DNA of 64,000 nt, from NCBI RefSeq assembly GCF_026210795.1, contig NC_089438.1, positions 2,191,501 to 2,255,500 on the forward strand. The letters run 5' to 3'. The notes beneath the pieces are model-generated. The model saw only the letters and a program-made list of their open reading frames with translations, ran no database searches and was not told the DNA's origin. The DNA comes from Rhizophagus irregularis (Eukaryota; Glomeromycota; Glomeromycetes; Glomerales; Glomeraceae). Positions 10,059 through 20,110 of this stretch are shown here, piece by piece; the stretch's first letter is position 1; every line of letters begins with the position of its first letter. The translations under genes and the position numbers were made by a program.

Positions 10059-11075
10059 AGATTTTTATAGACCCCACCTTTAATAAACAAATTGAGCAAA
10101 ATTATATTCTTCAGCGAATCTATTATCAGCCAAGTGAATACTATCATGTCCCGGAAAAACTTTGGGCTAAGGCTCGGGCAGAAGGATATGATATTGATAT
10201 TTCTGATGTTACAGAATGGTTGCATAAACAGGCTGTATGGAAGTATATTCCACAGGTTTCTTTTAACAAAATTACACAATCAAATATGTATCATCAGGCG
10301 GATATTTTATATATGCCTCATGATACTGTAGGTAAAAAGCTATATAAGTATTGCCTAAATATTGTAGATTTTGCTAGCCGTTATAAAGCTTCTGTGCCTT
10401 TAGAAGATCACAGCTCTGTGCATATTGCTAAAGCATTTAAAAAGATTTATAGTAAAGCAGATTGTCTACTTATTTGGCCAAAGTTCTACAGGTGGATGGT
10501 GGATCAGAATTTGAAGATAAAGTTATGAGCTAATGGGTAAAAAAAATGTACGTATTCGGGTGGGTACTACTCATAAAAATCAGGCCATTGTTGAACGATA
10601 TAATCAAACTTTAGCAGAGAGGCTTTTTAAAATACAGGATGCAAAGGAACTCCTTACAGAAGGTGTGAATACTGCCTGGGTTGAGAATCTTCCTGATATT
10701 GTAAATGAGCTAAATAATTCTAACACTCATCTGCTAAATATGCCACCAGTTGTGGCAATCCAAAAGGATCAGGTATATGCACTACCATCAAAGATTCGCA
10801 AAGATAGACTAGTGGGTATAAATGAAATACGGTTACCTGCAGGTTCTTCCGTTAGATACTTACTTGATAGCTCAGATTATAGAGGTAGAAGGCATGCCAC
10901 AGATCCAATATGGTCTACTAAAATTTTTACAATTGAATCTTTGACGGTTATTGATGGGCAGCCGGTTATGTATCAGTTGACAAATGGACCTAAAAAATAC
11001 TTTATTCGTGAACAATTATTAATAATTCCTTTAAATACTATGCTACCTCCCACCTCTTTACTTGGTTTACCCTAA
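10022..11075 (+). pseudogene. Polinton-type (retroviral-like) integrase
   Basis: Two ORFs (10022-10528 and 10533-11075) are halves of one DDE integrase of the Polinton/Maverick kind. Visible parts: an N-terminal YYQPSEYYHVPEKLWAKA ... EWLHKQAVW region, first catalytic Asp in YHQADILYMPHD followed by VDFASRYKASVPLE, second Asp in LQVDGGSEF (about 10490, reached only after a +1 shift), catalytic Glu in NQAIVERYNQTLAERL, and a C-terminal ALPSKIRKDR ... GRRHATDPIWS tail resembling a chromo/SH3-like end. Two frameshifts around 10465-10535 disable it. It is convergent with, and ends within 5 bp of, the polymerase remnant, and its 5' end overlaps the gag remnant by 37 bp on the other strand. Confidence 0.8.
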
Positions 11076-12010
11076 TAGTTATAACCATGTGCATATGTGG
11101 TTATATTATCAGGTGCAATCCATTTTTTATCATCCATCGGGGATAATCCAACTTTTGACATTTCTACTGTATGGATGCTATGTTTGTCTGATCTGATTGC
11201 AAGAAAGGTAACCTTATCCATATGATTAGGATCGAAGAGCGCCCTATTATATCGTTCGTGATGGAACTTTTTTTTAACCACTTTTGAGGGTACACCTTTG
11301 GCTCCTACTTTGAGAATAGACTTTAAATAATCCTGGAACTTTTGTATTTTCTGCAATCTTTTCCTCTCCTATTGCCTGACGAATAAGATGATCAATAGGA
11401 TAATCACTGAAATCAAATTAGTCTGCCATATTTATAAGATCTGCGTTGATGTTCTTAGTTTGAATTTGCACAAGGAGTGAATCTGTATCAGTATAGCATA
11501 ATCGCACTTTATCCTTGTATTTAGCCTTGAGAGTATCATAATAGAATTGATACATGTATAGCTTACTAAGATCGAGAACGCACATGCCAATATATGTGGG
11601 GCGGTTAAGATTAACTTCTGTTTTGCGGTGGTGAACTGCCACTAAGTTCTCTGTGAAAATTCTTCAACTCTTAAATGCAGGATCAGAAGCGAGCTTTTTA
11701 TATTTCTTGGGATGAGTTAGAGGTTGAATCACTGAGACACGCTGCTGCTTTCTAAGGTTTTCCATAGTTTTACCGAAAACACTATTATTCATAAGTTTAT
11801 AGAAATCTTTCTCAAAATCATTTTTTGATTTGGCACGCTGCTCGGTATTAAATATTATATATGGCTTCATCTATGGTGACTGCTCAAATTTAATAGCTTC
11901 GTAAATGTGCTCTAATACCATACCTTGATTTATATAGTATTGGAGATTGCGGCGATGAACTACATATTTATCCTTATCAAAGAGGTTCGGGATAAGCTTT
12001 TCGGTAGGTA

Positions 12011-13299
12011 CAGTCACGTCCAAAAGTGACGCCCGATTTAAAATTAATGCCAAAAATGGCAAAACTTTATTGATTTTCATTAAAATTCACATAAAAAATA
12101 ATTACTAAAAATGGTTAATAATGTGTTGGCCCTCCCCTTGCTTCTAGTACTGCATTTATTCTTTGTGGCATTGAAGCAACAACCTCTTCAAAAATGGAGC
12201 AATCCAAATTTTCCCATTCTTCACTTAGTGCAACTTTAAGTTCATCCACAGTTCTTGGAAAGACTTTACAACTCTGGATATTGTCCTTTAACTGCTTCCA
12301 GATGTTTTCTATTGGATTTAGATCGGGAGAATTTGCCGGCCAATCAATAACCACAATTTTATTCTTCTTCAACCAATCCTTGGTTATTTTCGCGGTATGT
12401 ATGGGTGCATTATCCTGTTGAAAAATTGCAGCCCTTCCTGTTAACTCATGAACTGTATGCTGAAATGGATACAGATATGAATTTAGGATTCTAATGTAAG
12501 TATTTGAATTGATTTTTTCATTTCCTTCTTTATTTTCATCACAAAAAATTAATGGCCCTTTTATCCCTCCTGCAAAACATCCCCAAACCATGACTGATTT
12601 TCGACCACTTTTAAAGATAGGTGTCAAGCATTCAGTGTTAAACCTTTCCCCTGTGTGTCTCCAAACTCTTATTTGTCGTGACTGCTTGCCAATCTCAACA
12701 CTTGATTCATCTGAGAAAATAACTTGTGCCCAATCATAAGCTGTTTTTTCTTTATATTTCTTACACCAACTAATACGAGCTAATGCATGCTTTTCTGAGA
12801 TAAAGGGTTTTTTTGCAGCAACATGGGAATAAATTCCAACACTATGTAATGCTCTTTTAGCAGTTGTAGGGCTGCAATTTAAATCTAATGTATTAATGAC
12901 TTCATGTAAAGGTTCGCGTCGATCTTGTGTAACTTTGTTTATGAGTGCATTTTTCTCATTATTATTGAGAGCAGGTGGACGCCCCGATCTAGGTAAATTT
13001 TCAGTTTTCCCTGTCTTCTTGTATCTGTCAATAATTCTTCTTATTGTGGTGGGGTCACGACCCATTTTTCTTGCTATTTGTGCAGGGTTAAAATTCTCCA
13101 TATATGCTAGTATTTTTCCTTTATCTTGAGAAGTTAACTCAGTTCTATGTGACATTATTTTTTTAACTTTGCAACGCGTTTATTAGGTTATGAAATTGTG
13201 AGAAAAACATTTAAAAATAAAAAAAAGGGGGTATAAATAATGTAAATTTTGTGTATCGTAACACCATACAAAATCGGGTGTCACTTTTGGACCCGACTG
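12011..13299 (-). mobile_element. Tc1/mariner transposon, complete
   Basis: 1,289-bp element with imperfect terminal inverted repeats (CAGTCACGTCCAAAAGTGAC on the left; the complement of the right end reads CAGTCGGGTCCAAAAGTGAC) and a TA target duplication at 12009-12010 and 13300-13301. It encodes an uninterrupted DD34E transposase. The TA site lies in the polymerase B coding frame, and removing the element restores that frame across the junction. An intact ORF with recognisable ends suggests recent, possibly still competent, mobility. Confidence 0.93.
12115..13155 (-). CDS. Tc1/mariner transposase
   Basis: An intact 346-residue transposase that would cut and paste the surrounding element. 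Residues 5-60 form the paired helix-turn-helix DNA-binding part (QIARKMGRDPTTIRRIIDRY) ending in a GRPP AT-hook-like linker (residues 57-61). The catalytic triad is Asp149 (IFSDESSVE), Asp248 (FQQDNAPIHTA) and Glu283 (NSPDLNPIENIWKQLK), a DD34E spacing typical of the Tc1 branch. Length fits the family (about 340-350). The first ATG lies 144 bp inside the right end of the element, and no intron or stop breaks the frame. Confidence 0.93.
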   Translation of the reverse strand: MSHRTELTSQDKGKILAYMENFNPAQIARKMGRDPTTIRRIIDRYKKTGKTENLPRSGRPPALNNNEKNALINKVTQDRREPLHEVINTLDLNCSPTTAKRALHSVGIYSHVAAKKPFISEKHALARISWCKKYKEKTAYDWAQVIFSDESSVEIGKQSRQIRVWRHTGERFNTECLTPIFKSGRKSVMVWGCFAGGIKGPLIFCDENKEGNEKINSNTYIRILNSYLYPFQHTVHELTGRAAIFQQDNAPIHTAKITKDWLKKNKIVVIDWPANSPDLNPIENIWKQLKDNIQSCKVFPRTVDELKVALSEEWENLDCSIFEEVVASMPQRINAVLEARGGPTHY

Positions 13300-13837
13300 T
13301 ACATATCTTTGCCCTGAATGATTGATTAATTCATGTTGCTTATCACTTAACCATTCGGGTCTTACCTTCATTCTTTCTATGGCGAGGTGATAATCAGTAT
13401 GGGAGGGATGGAGTTCTCGAGGATATGCAAGTTTAACTTTAAGAATGTAGTCTTCAGGTATATCATTTTCCATTTCATTACTAATTATTTCATCCCTAAG
13501 GCTTGCCAATTTTTGCTCATCTCTTATCCAGCGGAAATTTCCTGTAGGTAGGTATTGCATCATTGCCCAGCCATAGAGATTATTTGCATCCAAGTATAAG
13601 AGAAATGATTTAGGTTTATTCATATTCCATTTACCTTCGCCCATGCCGAGGTTATTTGCATAAGCATATCATCTACTTACCATAGATATTCCACCTCTGA
13701 GTCCTTCCTCAACCATCATATACTTCAAGTTTTTGCCGAGTTTTGAGAAATAGTGCATCCCATATGTTGACCATATTTACTTAGTGCTGTTTCCTGAAAA
13801 CTTTGGAAAATATCCGTACATCTGGCTTTTTTCCAAA

Positions 13838-14286
13838 GGTAAAACGAAAAGTAGTAGAGTAGGGCCGGTGTGTTGAGTAGAGTATTATGATGTTTAGCGG
13901 TGTGTAACATAATGGTATTACAGAAAGAAGTATGGTTGGGTCAGCGTGATGAATAGAGTATGGTGACATTTGGCGGTGTGTAACATAAGGGTGTGAACCA
14001 TACACAGGTGATGTATAGTGTTTGGCCCGTCGTGTTATTTATCACTTGAGTAAACTGTCACATAGGGTTCCATACTCTACTCATCACGCTGACCCGACCA
14101 TACTCCTTTCCGTAGCACTCGTAACATAAAGGGTGTGAACTATACTCAAGTGATGAATAGACACCCAGCCAAAACGCTGGGCTGAGCTTGGGCCGAGGTG
14201 TTTATTTATCACTTGAGTATAATGTCACATTCACGTTATACTCTACTCAACACCTCTACCATACTCTACTACTATTCGTATCACTC
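13838..14286. mobile_element. 449-bp foldback/MULE-like MITE
   Basis: It is flanked by the 10-bp direct repeat TTTTTCCAAA (13828-13837 and 14287-14296), a length expected of Mutator-like transposition. The outer ends are about 48-bp imperfect inverted repeats (shared core AGTAGTAGAGTA, then GTGTTGAGTAGAGTAT). A second inverted pair lies inside at 13930-13963 and 14070-14103 (32 of 34 bp), plus two direct copies of AACATAAGGGTGTGAAC, so the element is itself composite. No ORF. It interrupts the polymerase B remnant between the exonuclease region and motif A. Confidence 0.8.
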
Positions 14287-15729
14287 TTTTTCCAAACATA
14301 TTGCACATACTCATACTCACTATCCGAAATATGTGTATTATTAAGTTTACTGTAAAATGCATTTTTGAGTGGTAAATTAACTTTATCAAATTTTGACCAA
14401 CTATCCATATACTCATAAAGGTAAACACCTTTCTTGATAAATATTTCTAATATTTCTAAACATCTATTTTTATCAATTCGCCAAAGATGATTAGGGTCAG
14501 CACTATCTTGTCAAGATTGGATGCTAATTTATCGAGACCTGATTTGAGAATTGCATACTGTCGATAAATTGGAGTGATCCTAACTTGAATGCCATATATT
14601 TCCATATTATATGGAATTGGTTCGATTTCATCCTTGCATTCCATTGCACCTATTCCTTGCATAATCATGTGGCTATCATAGCCTGATAAGTTGTGAAAGA
14701 TGACAGGAATGTGCATTTCTCCTACTTTTATTTGAAGCTGAAGATTACATGCATTGTGTGCCGCTCCTCAGTACTTACCTGTTATATGACAGTGATCTCG
14801 CACTTTTTCTTCAGGCCTTCCAAATTCTTTCTCACATACCCAGCAATGTTCAGCATTATTATGGATCTCTTCTTCTTCCGGTAATAAGGGGATCATTGGT
14901 TTAGGTTGCGGCATTATGCTCTACATAAATTTTCTCTGGATATGATTGCCCATCATAACGAATTTTCATATATGCAAATGAACATGGGATATGTTCTTGA
15001 ATTTTCTTGGTTTTATTAATATGATTCTCATTTATGATAGGTTTTAGTATTGCCTCAAAATCTGCGACAAAGTAATATGGAACTTGCATGCGTCGCTTCC
15101 AATTTTTAAACTGGTAAACATTCTCACCTTTCTTTGGATTTGGCATGCGATCTGCCTGTGGACTATGCTTAATTCCTCGGCATATTGCCATATGCTTGTC
15201 ATGGATTTCTTGATTATGGGTGAAGTGTGAGATACACCACTGGCAAACAAGTGTTGCATGTTCATTTCTTGTCTGTTTATTGACTAAATGACTCATATTC
15301 TTTATCTAGCAGTAATGTTGCTTTTCCCCATTACTAAATCGATCATTCATCTACCCGTGGCTATATCATGGTCAGTAACATGCCATTTACTTATACAGAG
15401 GATTCTGTTACTCAAATCTTTGAAGGATTATCTCATCTGCCTGAACTGGAAATTTGATACCTTCGAAGTTCAACTCATTTACATACTGACGATATTGGGC
15501 AATATGTTCTGCCTTTTGTCCTACTGGATAAAGTGCACTTAAGATTGCCCATCTAAAATATTCATTATCCATATTTTGGGGATTCACAACTCCTTTCTTT
15601 GCAGCTAAGTCAGCGGGAAGAGGAATATGACCTGCCTTTCTAAGGTCATAGATTCAGCTTGGATTATGAAAGGTAAGTTAGGAGGTGGGATTTTTCACTT
15701 TTTTTTGCCTTTGGAATATCATTAACATG

Positions 15730-16270
15730 CCTTTTCTTCTCTTTTTTAGGGGGCGTGTCTTCCTGGTCCTAGGTAAAGCGTTCATTCATCTTGCTTTAAT
15801 ACTTTCATGTTTAATTATACCAATTTTGCATTAACTTTATTTTTCTCTTTAGGACTCCAGGTTCGCCTCTTGGATACCTGATATGGAAACATAAGTAGAA
15901 TGGGAGGTGAGAAGGGAGTTTTTTTTAAAAAATTGAGAATGTTAATGAACATTATTAACATTCCCCTTTTTTTTCTTTAGGGACGTAGCTTCTTGAATAA
16001 TAATACGAACTGTAAGCTGAAGGGTGAGGGGAGGGAATTTTTTTTTTAAATTAGGAACATTTACTAATGTTCCCTTTCTTTTTTTATCTTTAGAGACTCT
16101 TGTTTGCAGCTATTGGATACTGGACTTCGGAATGGGCTAATAGTAAGTAGAATGGAAAAAGGAGGAGGTTTCTTTGTGTTGGGAACGTTTACTAACTTTT
16201 TTTCTTCTTTAGAGATGCAGCTTCTTGGATAATAATACGAACTGTAAGTTGAAAGGGCGAAGGAGAAAGA
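15730..16270 (+). repeat. five micro-exon-like repeat units
   Basis: Five degenerate units of about 100-125 bp each contain a polypyrimidine tract ending TTTAG, then a 24-50-bp core, then a GTAAG(T)-like donor followed by a G-rich run. Cores start near 15750, 15854, 15980, 16094 and 16213. Most share a CTTCTTGGATA (or CTTGGATAC) block, and two end in AATAATACGAACTGTAAG. The third and fourth spacers carry an inverted ATGTTAATGAACATTATTAACAT-like palindrome split by the unit. The order acceptor-core-donor is the same in each unit. Whether the cores are spliced exons cannot be told from sequence. Confidence 0.6.
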
Positions 16271-16274
16271 TTCT

Positions 16275-17100
16275 GAATGAATATTTATTATTGTGATATT
16301 ATGAAAAATCAGTGATTTAACTTGTTGACTGGTATATGTATGATAGGCTACCGATAGGTACCCGATATGTGACTAATTGGTATATTTAAGTAGAGTTTTG
16401 TATTATTTAAAGTAATAAAGAGTTTAACTTGCAGTGTAATTCTAGTATAAATAGTATAAATGCATTTTATTAATTATAATAATCCGGATTGATATGTTGG
16501 GGTTAAAATCCATGACCCAATCAGAATTTGTTTTTGTAATCAGGCGATTGATCACATGATTTCAATATTTATATTTCGCACTTTGTTTATTTAAACTCTT
16601 TACTTAGGTATTATGAAATAATATTATTATTATATTTTTTTATTTATTTTTATATTAGAAATAAACATAAAGGTATATTTTCATTATGCTTGCTTTTTTC
16701 TTTTATATATACATTTTCTATTGACGTTCTAATACTTTTTTTCTTTTCTCTCACTATGTTTTCTACCACTTATTAACATTTTCTATTAATATTAAATACT
16801 ACTAACATGTTTTTATTAACATTCTCGTATTAATATTTTCTATTTTACTAACTTTTCTTTCTTCCTACTAACATTTTTACTAATATTTTCTATATTTACC
16901 ACTAACGTTTTTATTAACATTTCTATTTTTATTTCTCTTATTAATTAATATACTTACTAATATTTTCACTAATATTTCTTTTAAATGTTAAACAGATAAT
17001 TTTATTATCATTGTTACTTTTAGTAGAACTTTACATATTACATAGTATAATTATTTATTTTTAATGTTCAACTTTATTTGATTTTACATATGTAGTAGAT
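16275..17100. other. AT-rich DNA with ACTAACATTTT-type repeats
   Basis: I see no gene here. From about 16770 to 16990 the sequence repeats variants of ACTAACATTTTTACTAATATTTTCTAT at short irregular spacing, probably a decayed minisatellite. An isolated GGTACCCGATATGTGAC copy at about 16357 links this stretch to the minisatellite at 17345. Confidence 0.45.
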
Positions 17101-17107
17101 AGAGTAA

Positions 17108-17205
17108 AGATGTTAGCCTTAATTATTTTTATAGCCTTAATTAATTACGGCATATAAAAATTTTGTATTACGACACTTTTTTGAATTACGGCTAACATCT
17201 TTAAA
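17108..17205. mobile_element. 98-bp MITE with 9-bp TSD
   Basis: Inverted ends AGATGTTAGCCTTAATT and the complement of AATTACGGCTAACATCT (one mismatch in 17) are flanked by ATAGAGTAA at 17099-17107 and 17206-17214. The right boundary is slightly uncertain because TTAAA lies between the repeat and the duplication. No coding capacity. Confidence 0.6.
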
Positions 17206-17344
17206 ATAGAGTAAGACTTGTATTATTGTTCAAATTTTAATAAAGTTGAATTTCACTTTATCTGAATTAAAATAAAAAAAAGAGATATATATCTATTAGT
17301 TTTAATATGAAATTTATAGCTACTAACTGATGTATTACAAATAT

Positions 17345-17615
17345 TTTACTACCCGATATATGTGTGTTAAATATATGATATCTATAATATATATCACTGA
17401 TATTTGACTACCCGATATGTATAAGATATATACGTGATGTTTACAAGATATGTCACCAATATTTGACTACCCGATATGTGTAAGATGTATACATAATGTT
17501 TACAGTATATGTCACCGATTTTCTACATTTCTATATCGGGTACCTGATATATGTGGTATTGTTAAATATCATACACATATATCACATATATTATACACAT
17601 ATCAGGTACCCGATA
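17345..17615. repeat. 59-bp minisatellite plus GGTACC palindrome
   Basis: ACTACCCGATAT recurs at 17348, 17407 and 17466, a 59-bp period. Each unit continues GTATAAGATATATAC... and GATATGTCACC. The array ends in an inverted pair around GGGTACCTGATATATGTG (about 17538) and CACATATCAGGTACCCGATAT (about 17590). Confidence 0.7.
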
Positions 17616-17654
17616 TGTACCCAATAGTATTGATTTTAACCAGTGTTTTAAAAA

Positions 17655-18230
17655 TCAAACTTATTAAAATATAAAGCTTCAATATCAATAATATTATTAT
17701 TGCTTTCTCTTTTTCTGTTCATAATATTATTATCAGCTAGATTAAAATAAGTGTCATTTGGCTTGAGTTTACTACTTTTATTTATAATAAATAAATTTAA
17801 ATTTAATTGCTTTTTAGAAAAAAAATTGTTTAACCATTTTTCTAATTTTTTTTATTATCTTTAATGCATTTTTATCAAAAATATTTTAACTATCATTTTA
17901 CTCTATATAATTAAAAATTATAAATGCAATTAAGATCTCAAAACTTATTACTAAAATAATATTTTTATCACCTTTATCATTAGATATAGTATTATTTTCT
18001 TTAAAAATAGCAATAATCTGCTTTTCAAATGAAGGTATACCAGCAATTTCATTTTTCTGATCTAATTTAATGTATTCTTCAATAGTAAGAGAGTATATAT
18101 ACTCAAACTTATTAATTAAATCTTAAATTTCTCTATATTCATTCTTTTCTGTTTTTTTATACTTATTCTCTTCAATTTTATTATAAGAATTTGTATCATT
18201 TGTATTTTATTTTAGCAGTTAAATATAGTT
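17655..18230 (-). pseudogene. unrecognised decayed coding remnant
   Basis: Two coherent minus-strand frames lie close together. One (about 18225-17930) reads KNEYREI, a stop, then DLINKFEYIYSLTIEEYIKL and a further Lys/Asp-rich stretch ending in LVISFEILIAFIIFNYIE. The other (about 17870-17655) contains LEKWLNNFFSKKQLNLNLF. Low stop density over more than 60 codons in DNA this AT-rich suggests former coding DNA. No family is recognised. Confidence 0.35.
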
Positions 18231-18267
18231 TTAGGAAGAACTCTATTCTAGGCTAATATAACATATT

Positions 18268-18424
18268 TGGGATCTTTGCAATAGAAAGGTGTGAAACTCA
18301 AAAAAAATTAAAAATTGAATTAATATTAAATTTGCATTTATTTTAGTAAGAAAAACATAATTAACATATAAAGTAAATTAAAATTTTTTTTAAGTTTCAT
18401 ACTTTTATATTGCAAAGACCTTAG
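18268..18424. mobile_element. 157-bp MITE
   Basis: The left end GGATCTTTGCAATAGAAAGG pairs with the complement of the right end, GGTCTTTGCAATATAAAAGT, and the arms keep pairing through TGAAACTCAAAAAAAATT, about 45 bp in all. The target duplication is unclear. No ORF. Confidence 0.65.
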
Positions 18425-18779
18425 CTATTTAATAGTTTTTTGATATTGATTAAAAATTTACTATTTTCTGTTAAATTGTTAAAAGTCAAAAACCTTAATA
18501 CAATTTTGAAAAAGCAATTTTCAATATTGATCAAATATTATAAGTTAAAATTTCTTAATTATTAAAATTATATTGGAAATTTAGTACAATTGTATTAAAA
18601 AGCAAAAATTCAATTATTATATTGGTAAATTCCACACCTTTATATAAAGCATAGTAGATAGGAGTATTATCTATAAAAAAAAATATATTTCTTTCTTTTA
18701 ATTTTATTTGTGCATCAAACTTACAAATCCAATCATTCCAAATAGAAACTTACATCCAAACTGTTGAATTCCAATAATA

Positions 18780-18830
18780 TTCTACTGGTAAAGAGTACTT
18801 TTAAGGTTTTAGGTTTGATTCTTAAGGTAG
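18780..18830 (+). other. possible tRNA-derived SINE relic
   Basis: TGGTAAAGAGT (18786-18796) resembles a pol III A box and GGTTTGATTCT (18812-18822) a B box, with near-normal spacing. There is no foldable acceptor stem, so this is not a functional tRNA gene. A chance match in AT-rich DNA is possible. Confidence 0.2.
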
Positions 18831-18989
18831 GTAAAGTTTAATTTAATAATCTAAATATTTAAAAATACTGCAATCACATGGGTATTATGTTTAGACTAAC
18901 TACCCACATAAATAACCATAAATAACCATTTACAATTGTGTGACTACATCATGAGATCTTGATATTTATATAATAATACATCAAAAATA

Positions 18990-19470
18990 TTACGTATTTA
19001 GTTTTTATTTTTTTCTTTCTCCTTTTTTCCTTTTTTTTTGGTATTGGAGAAAAAAACGCACACGAAAAATTAAAGAGAAAACTTTTTTTAATAATTTTTT
19101 TTATTTGTATCATTTCCTTTTTCTTTTTCTTTGGGTATTGAAGAAAAAAAAGAAAAAAAAGCATAGTGAAAAAATGAAAAAGAGAAATAAAGGAATGAAA
19201 AGAAAGAAGGAAAAGAAATAAACAAAAAAAAAATAAGGAAAAGAAATAAAACAAAAAGAAAGAAGAAAAAGAAATAAACAAAAAAAAAGAAAGAAAAAAA
19301 AGAAAAAGAAAACAAAAAAAAGAAAAAAACCCATCTATATATGAAACTGAAATGCCAAAGTGCTGAAATAGCCGAAGAAAGAACTAAGACCTAAGAGGAA
19401 AGAGGAGTTAATTAGAATGAAAAGAACAAAAGAACAAAGAAAGGAAACAAAAAAAATGAAAAAAAAGACG
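18990..19470. repeat. strand-asymmetric purine/pyrimidine tract
   Basis: The plus strand is pyrimidine-rich from about 18990 to 19135 and then almost purely purine (A/G) to about 19330, extending weakly to 19470, with AAGAAAAAGAAATAAA-like units. The long Phe/Leu/Ser-rich minus-strand ORFs across it come from the composition. Such tracts can form triplex or act as nucleosome-depleted DNA. No gene is supported. Confidence 0.6.
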
Positions 19471-20110
19471 TACCTTCAAATTGAAGTGCCAAAGTGCATC
19501 CTAATATGCGTTACTTTTCTCATTTTCAAAGATTTCCAATTGAACAGAAATTTAGAAATTTGTGAAAACCATTTTTCAGAATCATGTTACGTAGAACATT
19601 CATTACTTTTCATTAACAACAACATAAGACGGACATCAACAACATTTATTGGGTTCAAGTCATATATATTATAGCTATATATAAGCATTTGTTTACAGCC
19701 AGAAATTGTAATATAATAAAAATTATAAAGAAAATTTTTTTAATAATATATAACTTCAAAAGTCACTAATTTTGGTTGCTACTTAGAGTGACAAATATAT
19801 TATATTTATTCTGATGAAAATAATATATAATATTTTAATAAACTTTGAAAATTATATTAGATGAAAAAAAACTTGATAGTTTATAATTATGCATCAAAAA
19901 TATTTAATATGAAATCTTAAGGAAACCAGTTTTTCATTCCATATAAAAGCCACCTTTCTTGAGTGACCTTTTTGTAAATTAATTTATCTTTATAACTCTA
20001 TTAAATTAAATTAAACCTAAATAAATAATTAGCATTGAAACTTAAAATAGCCACATTCTTTTTTAATTATATTCTCACATTCTAATTGCACTATGTAAAA
20101 TATTTTTGAA
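19471..20110. other. AT-rich intergenic DNA 3' of the lipase
   Basis: I found no convincing coding sequence or repeat. It forms the 3' flank of the minus-strand lipase gene. Confidence 0.5.

Larger units (their letters stand above)
11072..15660 (-). pseudogene. protein-primed DNA polymerase B (Polinton-like)
   Basis: A degraded family-B, protein-primed DNA polymerase spread over the minus strand. From its N-terminus: a segment with NPQNMDNEYFRWAILSAL (about 15600), a C2H2-like finger C-x2-C...H-x4-C before YYFVADFEAILKP (exonuclease I, 15300-14900), VIFHNLSGYDSHMIMQGIG (exonuclease II, 14716-14650), LYEYMDSW...YVW (14430-14290), GGISM (about 13700), polymerase motif A in YLDANNLYGWAMMQYLP (13590), motif B region with NSVFGKTMEN (11760), motif C YTDTDSLL (11500), and a C-terminal stretch to 11072. 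Many stops and frameshifts are present. A Tc1/mariner element (12011-13299) and a 449-bp foldback (13838-14286) interrupt it. The Polinton-type integrase next to it supports a Polinton/Maverick or related virus-like origin. Confidence 0.85.

Noticed and set aside
15288-15542. 84-codon plus-strand ORF
   Set aside because: Antisense to the polymerase B N-terminal blocks, which are coherent on the minus strand.
18780-18830. Functional tRNA gene
   Set aside because: A- and B-box-like motifs only; no acceptor stem or anticodon arm could be folded.
18949-19334. Three overlapping Phe-rich minus-strand ORFs
   Set aside because: They lie on a polypurine/polypyrimidine tract, and the composition alone explains them.
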